A stretch of DNA of 64,000 nucleotides from Sipunculus nudus (Eukaryota; Annelida; Sipuncula; Golfingiida; Sipunculidae): contig CM049316.1 of NCBI GenBank assembly GCA_026874595.1, forward strand, positions 72,695,176-72,759,175, written 5' to 3'. A program made the position numbers and the translations under genes. Positions 23,359-35,921 of the stretch are shown one piece after another (the stretch's first letter is position 1; every line of letters starts with the position of its first letter). The notes beneath the pieces were generated by a model that worked only from the letters and a program-made list of their open reading frames with translations, was not told the DNA's origin and ran no database searches.

Positions 23359-25285
23359 GACGAAACAGATTGGATGTGAACTTTGTTGTACGCAAGAATA
23401 CACAAGTCTGATTTGTATACGACTATCAGGAGGAGGTTTATTTTGCGAGTAGAAAGGTGAAACAGTGTTTCTTTGAACAGAATAATTTAGTTTTATAGAT
23501 GTTTTGTTCTTGATTGTACAGTATAGACTTGTTTCTGTGAAGGGCTTCTGTTGGTTTTGTCAGGAGAAAGCTGCAATCTTTCTATTGGCAGGTTGTACCT
23601 CTTGCTTGTACAAGAAATAACTTCCAGTCAGTACAGAGGGATTTCTGTTCTATTGAATTTTGATGATGTGCATGCAGTGTGAACATTTTGAGCATTCCCA
23701 AACAAAATTTGAGCATAATATAAACTAGAAACCAGCATTGGTTTTACACTGAAATCCAGGAGAGTGTCTCTATATAGTGTCCTTGACCACGAGTCATTTG
23801 CTCCTACTAGAAGTTAACTTCCTGTTGGGAGAGGGCTTGCTTCTCGCTATTGAGGGGTCTGTTTTTTCCCGTTGCAGGAGTTCACTTCTACTTATATGGA
23901 AAAATTGTTGATATTTGAACGTTCATTTGCTTTGCTTTTATCAGAAGTTAACTTCCTGTTGGGAGAGGGCTGGCTTCTCGCTATTGAGGGGTCTGTTTTT
24001 TGCCGTTGCAGGAGTTCACTTCTGGCTAGTAGAGAGGAATTTATCCTGGAAAGTATAAAATTGATGCTGTTTAGGAAGCACCATTAAACTTTGGGGATAA
24101 GCGGAAAAATAATTACCGTGACAAAACACAGATTGGAAGTGAACTTTGTTGTACGCAAGAATACACAAATCTGATTTTTATACGACTATCAGGATGAGGT
24201 TTATTTTGCGAGTAGAAAGGTGAAACAGTGTGTCCTTAAAACAGTATAATGTAGTTTAATAGATGTCTTATTCTTGATTGTACAGTATAGACTTGTTTCT
24301 GTGAAGGGCTTCTGTTGGTTTTGTCAGGAGAAAGCTGCAATTTTTTTATTGACAGGTTGTACCTCTTGCTTGTACAAGAAATAACTTCCAGTCAGTACAG
24401 AGGGATTTCTGTTCTCTTGAATTTTGATGATGTGCATGCTGTGTGAACATTTTGAGCATTCCCAAACAAAATTTGAGCATGATATAAACTAGAAACCAGC
24501 ATTGGTTTTACACTGAAATCCAGGAGTGTGTTTCTATATAGTGTCCTTGACCACGAGTCATTTGCTCCTACTAGAAGTTAACTTCCTGTTGGGAGAGGGC
24601 TTGCTTCTCGCTATTGAGGGGTCTGTTTTTTCCCGTTGCAGGAGTTCACTTCTACTTATATGGAAAAATTGTTGATATTGGAACGTTCATTTGCTTTGCT
24701 TTTATCAGAAGTTAACTTCCTGTTGGGAGAGGGCTGGCTTCTCGCTATTGAGGGGTCTGTTTTTTGCCGTTGCAGGAGTTCACTTCTGGCTAATAGGGAG
24801 GAATTTATCCTGGAAAGTATAAGATTGATGATGTTTAGGAAGCACCATTAAACTTTGAGGCCAAGCGGAAAAATGGTTCCCGTGACAAAACAGATTGGAA
24901 GTGAACTTTGTTGTACGCAAGAATACACAAGTCTGATTTGTATACGACTATCAGGATGAGGTTTATTTTGCGAGTAGAAAGGTGAAACAGTGTGTCCTTA
25001 AAACAGTATAATGTAGTTTAATAGATGTCTTATTCTTGATTGTACAGTATAGACTTGTTTCTGTGAAGGGCTTCTGTTGGTTTTGTCAGGAGAAAGATGC
25101 AATCTTGCTTTTGGCAGGTTGTACCTCTTGCTTGTACAAGAAATAACTTCCAGTCAGTACAGAGGGATTTCTGTTCTCTTGAATTTTGATGATGTGCATG
25201 CAGTGTGAACATTTTGAGCATTCCCAAACAAAATTTGAGCATAATATAAACTAGAAACCAGCTTTGGTTTTACACTGAAATCCAG

Positions 25286-28200
25286 GAGTGTGTTTCTAAC
25301 TAGTGTCCTTGACCACGAGTCATTTGCTCCTACTAGAAGTTAACTTCCTGTTGGGAGAGGGCTTGCTTCTCGCTATTGAGGGGTCTGTTTTTTCCCGTTG
25401 CATGAGTTCACTTCTACCTAATATGAAAAATTGTTGATATTGGAACATTCATTTGCTTTGCTCATAACAGAAGTGAACTTTGTGTTGGGAGAGAGCTGGC
25501 TTCTCGCTATTGAGGGGCCTGTTTTTTGCCGTTGCAGGAGTTCACTTCTGGCTAATAGAGAGGATTTTATCCTGGAAAGTATAAAATTGATGCTGTTTAG
25601 GAAGCACCATTAAACTTTGAGGCCAAGCGGAAAAATGGTTCCCGTGACAAAACACAGATTGGAAGTGAACTTTGTTGTACGCAAGAATACACAAGTCTGA
25701 TTTGTATACGACTATCAGGATGAGGTGTATTTTGCGAGTAGAAAGGTGAAACAGTGTGTCTTTGAACAGAATAATGTAGTTTTATAGATGTCTTATTCTT
25801 GATTGTACAGTATAGACTTGTTTCTGTGAAGGGCTTCTGTTGGTTTTGTAAGGAGAAAGCTGCAATCTTGCTATTGACAGGTTGTACCTCTTGCTTGTAC
25901 AAGAAATAACTTCCAGTCAGTACAGAGGAATTTCTGTTCTCTTGAATTTTGATGATGTGCATGCAGTGTGAACATTTTGAGCATTCCCAAACAAAATTTG
26001 AGCATAATATAAACTAGAAACCAGCATTGGTTTTACACTGAAATCCAGGAGTGTGTTTCGATATAGTGTCCTTGACCACGAGTCATTTGCTCCAACTAGA
26101 AGTTAACTTCCTGTTGGGAGAGGGCTTGCTTCTCGCTATTGAGGGGTCTGTTTTTCCCGTTGCAGGAGTTCACTTCTACCTAATATGGAAAATTGTTGAT
26201 ATTGGAACATTCATTTGCTTTGCTTATAACAGAAGTTAACTTCCTGTTGGGAGAGGGCTGGCTTTTGGCTATTGAGGGGTCCGTTTTTTTGCCGTTGCAG
26301 GAGTTCACTTCTGGCTAATAGAGAGGAATTTATCCTGGAAAGTATAAAATTGATGCTGTTTATGAAGCACCATTAAACTTTGAGGCCAAGCGGAAAAATG
26401 GTTCCCGTGACAAAACAGATTGGAAGTGAACTTTGTTGTACGCAAGAATACACAAGTCTGATTTGTATACGACTTTCAGGATGAGATTTATTTTGCGAGT
26501 AGAAAGGTGAAACAGTGTGTCCTTAAAACAGTATAATGTAGTTTAATAGATGTCTTATTCTTGATTGTACAGTAAAGACTTGTTTCTGTGAAGGGCTTCT
26601 GTTGGTTTTGTCAGGAGAAAGCTGCAATCTTGCTATTGGCAGGTTGTACCTCTTGCTTGTACAAGAAATAACTTCCAGTCAGTACAGAGGGATTTCTGTT
26701 CTCTTGAATTTTGATGATGTGCATGCAGTGTGAATATTTTGAGCATTCCCAAACAAAATTTGAGCATAATATAAACTAGAAACCAGCATTGGTTTTACAC
26801 TGAAATCCAGGAGTGTGTTTCTAACTAGTGTCCTTGACCACGAGTCATTTGCTCCTACTAGAAGTTAACTTCCTGTTGGGAGAGGGCTTGCTTCTCGCTA
26901 TTGAGGGGTCTGTTTTTTCCCGTTGCATGAGTTCACTTCTACCTAATATGAAAAATTGTTGATATTGGAACATTCATTTGCTTTGCTCATAACAGAAGTT
27001 AACTTTGTGTTGGGAGAGAGCTGGCTTCTCGCTATTGAGGGGTCTGTTTTTTGCCGTTGCAGGAGTTCACTTCTGGCTAATAGAGAGGAATTTATCCTGG
27101 AAAGTATAAAATTGATGCTGTTTAGGAAGCACCATTAAACTTTGAGGCCAAGCGGAAAAATGGTTCCCGTGACAAAACACAGATTGGAAGTGAACTTTGT
27201 TGTACGCAAGAATACACAAGTCTGATTTGTATACGACTATCAGGATGAGGTGTATTTTGCGAGTAGAAAGGTGAAACAGTGTGTCTTTGAACAGAATAAT
27301 GTAGTTTTATAGATGTCTTATTCTTGATTGTACAGTATAGACTTGTTTCTGTGAAGGGCTTCTGTTGGTTTTGTAAGGAGAAAGCTGCAATCTTGCTATT
27401 GACAGGTTGTACCTCTTGCTTGTACAAGAAATAACTTCCAGTCAGTACAGAGGAATTTCTGTTCTCTTGAATTTTGATGATGTGCATGCAGTGTGAACAT
27501 TTTGAGCATTCCCAAACAAAATTTGAGCATAATATAAACTAGAAACCAGCATTGGTTTTACACTGAAATCCAGGAGTGTGTTTCGATATAGTGTCCTTGA
27601 CCACGAGTCATTTGCTCCAACTAGAAGTTAACTTCCTGTTGGGAGAGGGCTTGCTTCTCGCTATTGAGGGGTCTGTTTTTCCCGTTGCAGGAGTTCACTT
27701 CTACCTAATATGGAAAATTGTTGATATTGGAACATTCATTTGCTTTGCTTATAACAGAAGTTAACTTCCTGTTGGGAGAGGGCTGGCTTTTGGCTATTGA
27801 GGGGTCCGTTTTTTTGCCGTTGCAGGAGTTCACTTCTGGCTAATAGAGAGGAATTTATCCTGGAAAGTATAAAATTGATGCTGTTTATGAAGCACCATTA
27901 AACTTTGAGGCCAAGCGGAAAAATGGTTCCCGTGACAAAACAGATTGGAAGTGAACTTTGTTGTACGCAAGAATACACAAGTCTGATTTGTATACGACTT
28001 TCAGGATGAGATTTATTTTGCGAGTAGAAAGGTGAAACAGTGTGTCCTTAAAACAGTATAATGTAGTTTAATAGATGTCTTATTCTTGATTGTACAGTAA
28101 AGACTTGTTTCTGTGAAGGGCTTCTGTTGGTTTTGTCAGGAGAAAGCTGCAATCTTGCTATTGGCAGGTTGTACCTCTTGCTTGTACAAGAAATAACTTC

Positions 28201-30830
28201 CAGTCAGTACAGAGGGATTTCTGTTCTCTTGAATTTTGATGATGTGCATGCAGTGTGAATATTTTGAGCATTCCCAAACAAAATTTGAGCATAATATAAA
28301 CTAGAAACCAGCATTGGTTTTACACTGAAATCCAGGAGTGTGTTTCTAACTAGTGTCCTTGACCACGAGTCATTTGCTCCTACTAGAAGTTAACTTCCTG
28401 TTGGGAGAGGGCTTGCTTCTCGCTATTGAGGGGTCTGTTTTTTCCCGTTGCATGAGTTCACTTCTACCTAATATGAAAAATTGTTGATATTGGAACATTC
28501 ATTTGCTTTGCTCATAACAGAAGTTAACTTTGTGTTGGGAGAGAGCTGGCTTCTCGCTATTGAGGGGTCTGTTTTTTGCCGTTGCAGGAGTTCACTTCTG
28601 GCTAATAGAGAGGAATTTATCCTGGAAAGTATAAAATTGATGCTGTTTAGGAAGCACCATTAAACTTTGAGGCCAAGCGGAAAAATGGTTCCCGTGACGA
28701 AACACAGATTGGAAGTGAACTTTGTTGTACGCAAGAATACACAAGTCTGATTTGTATACGACTATCAGGATGAGGTGTATTTTGCGAGTAGAAAGGTGAA
28801 ACAGTGTGTCTTTGAACAGAATAATGTAGTTTTATAGATGTCTTATTCTTGATTGTACAGTATAGACTTGTTTCTGTGAAGGGCTTCTGTTGGTTTTGTC
28901 AGGAGAAAGCTGCAATCTTGCTATTGACAGGTTGTACCTCTTGCTTGTACAAGAAATAACTTCCAGTCAGTACAGAGGAATTTCTGTTCTCTTGAATTTT
29001 GATGATGTGCATGCAGTGTGAACATTTTGAGCATTCCCAAACAAAATTTGAGCATAATATAAACTAGAAACCAGCATTGGTTTTACACTGAAATCCAGGA
29101 GTGTGTTTCGATATAGTGTCCTTGACCACGAGTCATTTGCTCCAACTAGAAGTTAACTTCCTGTTGGGAGAGGGCTTGCTTCTCGCTATTGAGGGGTCTG
29201 TTTTTCCCGTTGCAGGAGTTCACTTCTACCTAATATGGAAAATTGTTGATATTGGAACATTCATTTGCTTTGCTTATAACAGAAGTTAACTTCCTGTTGG
29301 GAGAGGGCTGGCTTTTGGCTATTGAGGGGTCCGTTTTTTTTCCGTTGCAGGAGTTCACTTCTGGCTAATAGAGAGGAATTTATCCTGGAAAGTATAAAAT
29401 TGATGCTGTTTATGAAGCACCATTAAACTTTGAGGCCAAGCGGAAAAATGGTTCCCGTGACAAAACAGATTGGAAGTGAACTTTGTTGTACGCAAGAATA
29501 CACAAGTCTGATTTGTATACGACTTTCAGGATGAGATTTATTTTGCGAGTAGAAAGGTGAAACAGTGTGTCCTTAAAACAGTATAATGTAGTTTAATAGA
29601 TGTCTTATTCTTGATTGTACAGTAAAGACTTGTTTCTGTGAAGGGCTTCTGTTGGTTTTGTCAGGAGAAAGCTGCAATCTTGCTATTGGCAGGTTGTACC
29701 TCTTGCTTGTACAAGAAATAACTTCCAGTCAGTACAGAGGGATTTCTGTTCTCTTGAATTTTGATGATGTGCATGCTGTGTGAACATTTTGAGCATTCCC
29801 AAACAAAATTTGAGCATGATATAAACTAGAAACCAGCATTGGTTTTACACTGAAATCCAGGAGTGTGTTTCTAACTAGTGTCCTTGACCACGAGTCATTT
29901 GCTCCTACTAGAAGTTAACTTCCTGTTGGGAGAGGGCTTGCTTCTCGCTATTGAGGGGTCTGTTTTTTCCCGTTGCATGAGTTCACTTCTACCTAATATG
30001 AAAAATTGTTGATATTGGAACATTCATTTGCTTTGCTCATAACAGAAGTTAACTTTGTGTTGGGAGAGAGCTGGCTTCTCGCTATTGAGGGGTCTGTTTT
30101 TTGCCGTTGCAGGAGTTCACTTCTGGCTAATAGAGAGGAATTTATCCTGGAAAGTATAAAATTGATGCTGTTTAGGAAGCACCATTAAACTTTGAGGCCA
30201 AGCGGAAAAATGGTTCCCGTGACAAAACACAGATTGGAAGTGAACTTTGTTGTACGCAAGAATACACAAGTCTGATTTGTATACGACTATCAGGATGAGG
30301 TGTATTTTGCGAGTAGAAAGGTGAAACAGTGTGTCTTTGAACAGAATAATGTAGTTTTATAGATGTCTTATTCTTGATTGTACAGTATAGACTTGTTTCT
30401 GTGAAGGGCTTCTGTTGGTTTTGTAAGGAGAAAGCTGCAATCTTGCTATTGACAGGTTGTACCTCTTGCTTGTACAAGAAATAACTTCCAGTCAGTACAG
30501 AGGAATTTCTGTTCTCTTGAATTTTGATGATGTGCATGCAGTGTGAACATTTTGAGCATTCCCAAACAAAATTTGAGCATAATATAAACTAGAAACCAGC
30601 ATTGGTTTTACACTGAAATCCAGGAGTGTGTTTCGATATAGTGTCCTTGACCACGAGTCATTTGCTCCAACTAGAAGTTAACTTCCTGTTGGGAGAGGGC
30701 TTGCTTCTCGCTATTGAGGGGTCTGTTTTTCCCGTTGCAGGAGTTCACTTCTACCTAATATGGAAAATTGTTGATATTGGAACATTCATTTGCTTTGCTT
30801 ATAACAGAAGTTAACTTCCTGTTGGGAGAG
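25286..30830. repeat. Dimeric higher-order repeat, 1525 bp, about 3.6 copies
   Basis: Two unit types alternate. Type one carries ctaactagtg, gcatgagttc, atgaaaaattg and aactttgtgttggg. Type two carries cgatatagtg, ctccaactag and ggcttttggc. Equivalent points are 1525 bp apart at 25286, 26811, 28336 and 29861, with interval pairs of 763 and 762 bp. The first type-one unit differs slightly (aagtgaactttg, gggcctg). Regularity ends near 30830, where ggctggattttcgc replaces ggctggcttttggc. Confidence 0.93.
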
Positions 30831-31383
30831 GGCTGGATTTTCGCTATTGAGGGGTCCGTTTTTTTGCCGTTGCAGGAGTTCACTTCTGCCTAATAGAGAG
30901 GAATTTATCCTGGAAAGTATAAAATTGATGCTGTTTATGAAGCACCATTAAACTTTGAGGCCAAGCGGAAAAATGGTTCCCGTGACGAAACAGATTGGAT
31001 GTGACCTTTGTTGTACGCAAGAATACACAAGTCTGATTTGTATAAGACTATCAGGATGAGGTTTATTTTGCGAGTAGAAAGGTGAAACAATGTTTCTTTG
31101 AACAGAATAATTTAGTTTTATAGATGTTTTGTTCTTGATTGTACAGTATAGACTTGTTTCTGTGAAGGGCTTCTGTTGGTTTTGTCAGGAGAAAGCTGCA
31201 ATCTTGCTATTGGCAGTTGTACCTCTTGCTTGTACAAGAAATAACTTCCAGTCAGTACAGAGGGATTTCTGTTCTCTTGAATTTTGATGATGTGCATGCT
31301 GTGTGAACATTTTGAGCATTCCCAAACAAAATTTGAGCATGATATAAACTAGAAACCAGCATTGGTTTTACACTGAAATCCAG

Positions 31384-34300
31384 GAGTGTGTTTCTATATA
31401 GTGTCCTTGACCACGAGTCATTTGCTCCTACTAGAAGTTAACTTCCTGTTGGGAGAGGGCTTGCTTCTCGCTATTGAGGGGTCTGTTTTTTCCCGTTGCA
31501 GGAGTTCACTTCTACTTATATGGAAAAATTGTTGATATTGGAACGTTCATTTGCTTTGCTTTTATCAGAAGTTAACTTCCTGTTGGGAGAGGGCTGGCTT
31601 CTCTCTATTGAGGGGTCTGTTTTTTGCCGTTGCAGGAGTTCACTTCTGGCTAGTAGAGAGGAATTTATCCTGGACAGTATAAAATTGATGCTGTTTAGGA
31701 AGCACCATTAAACTTTGGGGATAAGCGGAAAAATAATTCCCGTGACAAAACACCGATTGGAAGTGAACTTTTATACGACTATCAGGATGAGGTTTATTTT
31801 GCGAGTAGAAAGGTGAAACAGTGTGTCCTTAAAACAGTATAAAGTAGTTTAATAGATGTCTTATTCTTGATTGTACAGTATAGACTTGTTTCTGTGAAGG
31901 GCTTCTGTTGGTTTTGTCAGGAGAAAGCTACAATCTTGCTATTGGCAGGTTGTACCTCTTGCTTGTACAAGAAATAACTTCCAGTCAGTACAGAGGGATT
32001 TCTGTTCTCTTGAATTTTGATGATGTGCATGCAGTGTGAATATTTTGAGCATTCCCAAACAAAATTTGAGCATAATATAAACTAGAAACCAGCATTGGTT
32101 TTACAATGAAATCCAGGAGTGTGTTTCTAATTAGTGTCCTTGACCACGAGTCATTTGCTCCTACTAGAAGTTAACTTCCTGTTGGGAGAGGGCTTGCTTC
32201 TCGCTATTGAGGGATCTGTTTTTTTCCCGTTGCATGAGTTCACTTCTACCTAATATGAAAAATTGTTGATATTGGAACATTCATTTGCTTTGCTCATAAC
32301 AGAAGTTTACTTTGTGTTGGGAGAGAGCGGGCTTCTCGCTATTGAGGGGTCTGTTTTTTGTCGTTGCAGGAGTTCACTTCTGGCTAATAGAGAGGAATTT
32401 ATCCTGGAAAGTATAAAATTGATGCTGTTTAGGAAGCACCATTAAACTTTGAGGCCAAGCGGAAAAATGGTTCCCGTGACAAAACAGATTGGAAGTGAAC
32501 TTTGTTGTACGCAAGAATACTCAAGTCTGATTTGTATACGACTATCAGGATGAGGTTTATTTTGCGAGTAGAAAGGTGAAACAATGGTTCTTTGAACAGA
32601 ATAATTTAGTTTTATAGATGTTTTATTCTTGATTGTACAGTATAGACTTTTTTCTGTGAAGGGCTTCTGTTGGTTTTGTCAGGAGAAAGCTGCAATTTTT
32701 TTATTGACAGGTTGTACCTCTTGCTTGTACAAGAAATAACTTCCAGTCAGTACAGAGGGATTTCTGTTCTCTTGAATTTTGATGAAGTGCATGCTGTGTG
32801 AACATTTTGAGCATTCCCAAACAAAATTTGAGCATGATATAAACTAGAAACCAGCATTGGTTTTACACTGAAATCCAGGAGTGTGTTTCTATATAGTGTC
32901 CTTGACCACGAGTCATTTGCTCCTACTAGAAGTTAACTTCCTGTTGGGATAGGGCTTGCTTCTCGCTATTGAGGGGTCTGTTTTTTCCCGTTGCAGGAGT
33001 TCACTTCTACTTATATGGAAAAATTGTTGATATTGGAACGTTCATTTGCTTTGCTTTTATCAGAAGTTAACTTCCTGTTGGGAGAGGGCTGGCTTCTCGC
33101 TATTGAGGGGTCTGTTTTTTGCCATTGCAGGAGTTCACTTCTGGCTAATAGGGAGGAATTTATCCTGGAAAGTTTAAAATTGATGCTGTTTAGGAAGCAC
33201 CATTAAACTTTGAGGCCAAGCGGAAAAATGGTTGCCGTGACAAAACAGATTGGAAGTGAACTTTGTTGTACGCAAGAATACACAAGTCTGATTTGTATAC
33301 GACTATCAGGATGAGATTTATTTTGCGAGTAGAAAGGTGAAACAGTGTTTCTTTGAACAGAATAATGTAGTTTTATAGATGTTTTATTCTTGATTGTACA
33401 GTATAGACTTGTTTCTGTGAAGTGCTTCTGTTGGTTTTGTCAGGAGAAAGCTGCAATTTTTTTATTGACAGGTTGTACCTCTTGCTTGTAGAAGAAATAA
33501 CTTCCTGTCAGTACAGAGGGATTTCTGTTCTCTTGAACTTTGATGATATGCATGCAGTGTGAACATTTCGAGCATGTCCAAACAAAATTTGAGCATAATA
33601 TAAACTAGAAACCAGCATTGGTTTTACACTGAAATCCAGGAGTGTGTTTCTATATAGTGTCCTTGACCACGAGTCATTTGCTCCTACTAGAAGTTAACTT
33701 CCTGTTGGGAGAGGGCTTGCTTCTCGCTATTGAGGGGTCTGTTTTTTCCCGTTGCATGAGTTCACTTCTACCTAATATGAAAAATTGTTGATATTGGAAC
33801 ATTCATTTGCTTTGCTCATAACAGAAGTTTACTTTGTGTTGGGAGAGAGCTGGCTTCTCGCTATTGAGGGGTCTGTTTTTTGCCGTTGCAGGAGTTCACT
33901 TCTGGCTAATAGAGAGGAATTTATCCTGGAAAGTATAAAATTGATGCTGTTTAGGATGCACCATTAAACTTTGAGGCCAAGCGGAAAAATGGTTCCCGTG
34001 ACGAAACAGATTGGATGTGAACTTTGTTGTACGCAAGAATGCACAAGTCTGATTTGTATACGACTATCAGGATGTGGTTTATTTTGCGAGTAGAAAGGTG
34101 AAACAATATTTCTTTGAACAGAATAATTTAGTTTTATAGATGTTTTATTCTTGATTGTACAGTATAGACTTGTTTCTGTGAAGGGCTTCTGTTGGTTTTG
34201 TCAGGAGAAAGCTGCAATTTTTTTATTGACAGGTTGTACCTCTTGCTTGTACAAGAAATAACTTCCAGTCAGTACAGAGGGATTTCTGTTCTCTTGAATT

Positions 34301-35921
34301 TTGATGATGTGCATGCAGTGTGAACATTTCGAGCATGCCCAAAAAACAAAATTTGAGCATAATATAAACTAAACCAGCATTGGGTTTACACTGAAATCCA
34401 GGAGTGTGTTTCGATATAGTGTCCTTGACCACGAGTCATTTGCTCCTACTAGAAGTTATCTTCCTGTTGGGAGAGGGCTTGCTTCTCGCTATTGAGGGGT
34501 CTGTTTTTTCCCGTTGCAGGAGTTCACTTCTACCTAATATGGAAAATTGTTGCTATTGGAACATTCATTTGCTTTGCTCATAACAGAAGTTAACTTACTG
34601 TTGGGAGAGGGCTGGCTTCTCGCTATTGAGGGGTCTGTTTTTTGCCGTTGCAGGAGTTCACTTCTGGCTAATAGGGAGGAATTTATCCTGGAAAGTATAA
34701 AATTGATGCTGTTTAGGAAGCACCATTAAACTTTGAGGCCAAGCGGAAAAATGGTTCCCGTGACAAAACAGATTGGATGTGAACTTTGTTGTACCCAAGA
34801 ATACACAAGTCTGATTTGTATAAGACTATCAGGATGAGGTTTATTTTGCGAGTAGAAAGGTGAAACAGTGTTTCTTTGAACAGAATAATTTAGTTTTATA
34901 GATGTTTTGTTCTTGATTGTACAGTATAGACTTGTTTCTGTGAAGGGCTTCTGTTGGTTTTGTCAGGAGAAAGCTGCAATCTTGCTATTGGCAGTTGTAC
35001 CTCTTGCTTGTACAAGAAATAACTTCCAGTCAGTACAGAGGGATTTCTGTTCTCTTGAATTTTGATGATGTGCATGCTGTGTGAACATTTTGAGCATTCC
35101 CAAACAAAATTTGAGCATGATATAAACTAGAAACCAGCATTGGTTTTACACTGAAATCCAGGAGTGTGTTTCTATATAGTGTCCTTGACCACGAGTCATT
35201 TGCTCCTACTAGAAGTTAACTTCCTGTTTGGAGAGGGCTTGCTTCTCGCTATTGAGGGGTCTGTTTTTCCCGTTGCAGGAGTTCACTTCTACCTAATATG
35301 GAAAATTGTTGATATTGGAACATTCATTTGCTTTGCTTATAACAGAAGTTAACTTCCTGTTGGGAGAGGGCTGGATTTTCGCTATTGAGGGGTCCGTTTT
35401 TTTGCCGTTGCAGGAGTTCACTTCTGCCTAATAGAGAGGAATTTATCCTGGAAAGTATAAAATTGATGCTGTTTATGAAGCACCATTAAACTTTGAGGCC
35501 AAGCGGAAAAATGGTTCCCGTGACGAAACAGATTGGATGTGACCTTTGTTGTACGAAAGAATACACAAGTCTGATTTGTATACGACTATCAGGATGAGGT
35601 TTATTTTGCGAGTAGAAAGGTGAAACAGTGTTTCTTTGAACAGAATAATTTAGTTTTATAGATGTTTTGTTCTTGATTGTACAGTATAGACTTGTTTCTG
35701 TGAAGGGCTTCTGTTGGTTTTGTCAGGAGAAAGCTGCAATCTTGCTATTGGCAGTTGTACCTCTTGCTTGTACAAGAAATAACTTCCAGTCAGTACAGAG
35801 GGATTTCTGTTCTCTTGAATTTTAATGATGTGCATGCTGTGTGAACATTTTGAGCATTCCCAAACAAAATTTGAGCATGATATAAACTAGAAACCAGCAT
35901 TGGTTTTACACTGAAATCCAG
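31384..35921. repeat. Six-unit higher-order repeat, copy 1 (4538 bp)
   Basis: Interval lengths 733, 762, 761, 762, 760 and 760. Matches the next block at a lag of 4538-4540 bp, with a similar relation already visible from about 30830. Differences noticed include tctatatagtg here against tctaataagtg, gagagcggg against gagagctgg, and gccattgcagg against gccgttgcagg, so this is the most diverged of the three copies. Its last unit is mixed: the beginning resembles the unit at 39702, the later half the unit at 30624. Confidence 0.88.
31766..31776. other. 31-bp deletion marking the 733-bp unit class
   Basis: The unit reads gaacttttatacgac where others have about 31 more bases between aactt and ttatacg. 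The same deletion occurs in the first unit of all three six-unit blocks (here, near 36304 and near 42233), but not in the otherwise similar unit at 46391. It therefore tags the start of this higher-order repeat. Confidence 0.85.

Larger units (their letters stand above)
9901..25285. repeat. Left zone of irregular satellite units
   Basis: Twenty units with no single regular higher-order pattern. Lengths run 715, 763, 764, 765, 762, 1031, 762, 764, 762, 728, 733, 761, 764, 764, 767, 762, 728, 764, 764 and 762. Neighbouring units differ by many scattered substitutions. Matching segments occur at several unrelated lags (3748 and 5279 bp), so exchange has occurred here without settling into a uniform larger repeat. 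Confidence 0.8.
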
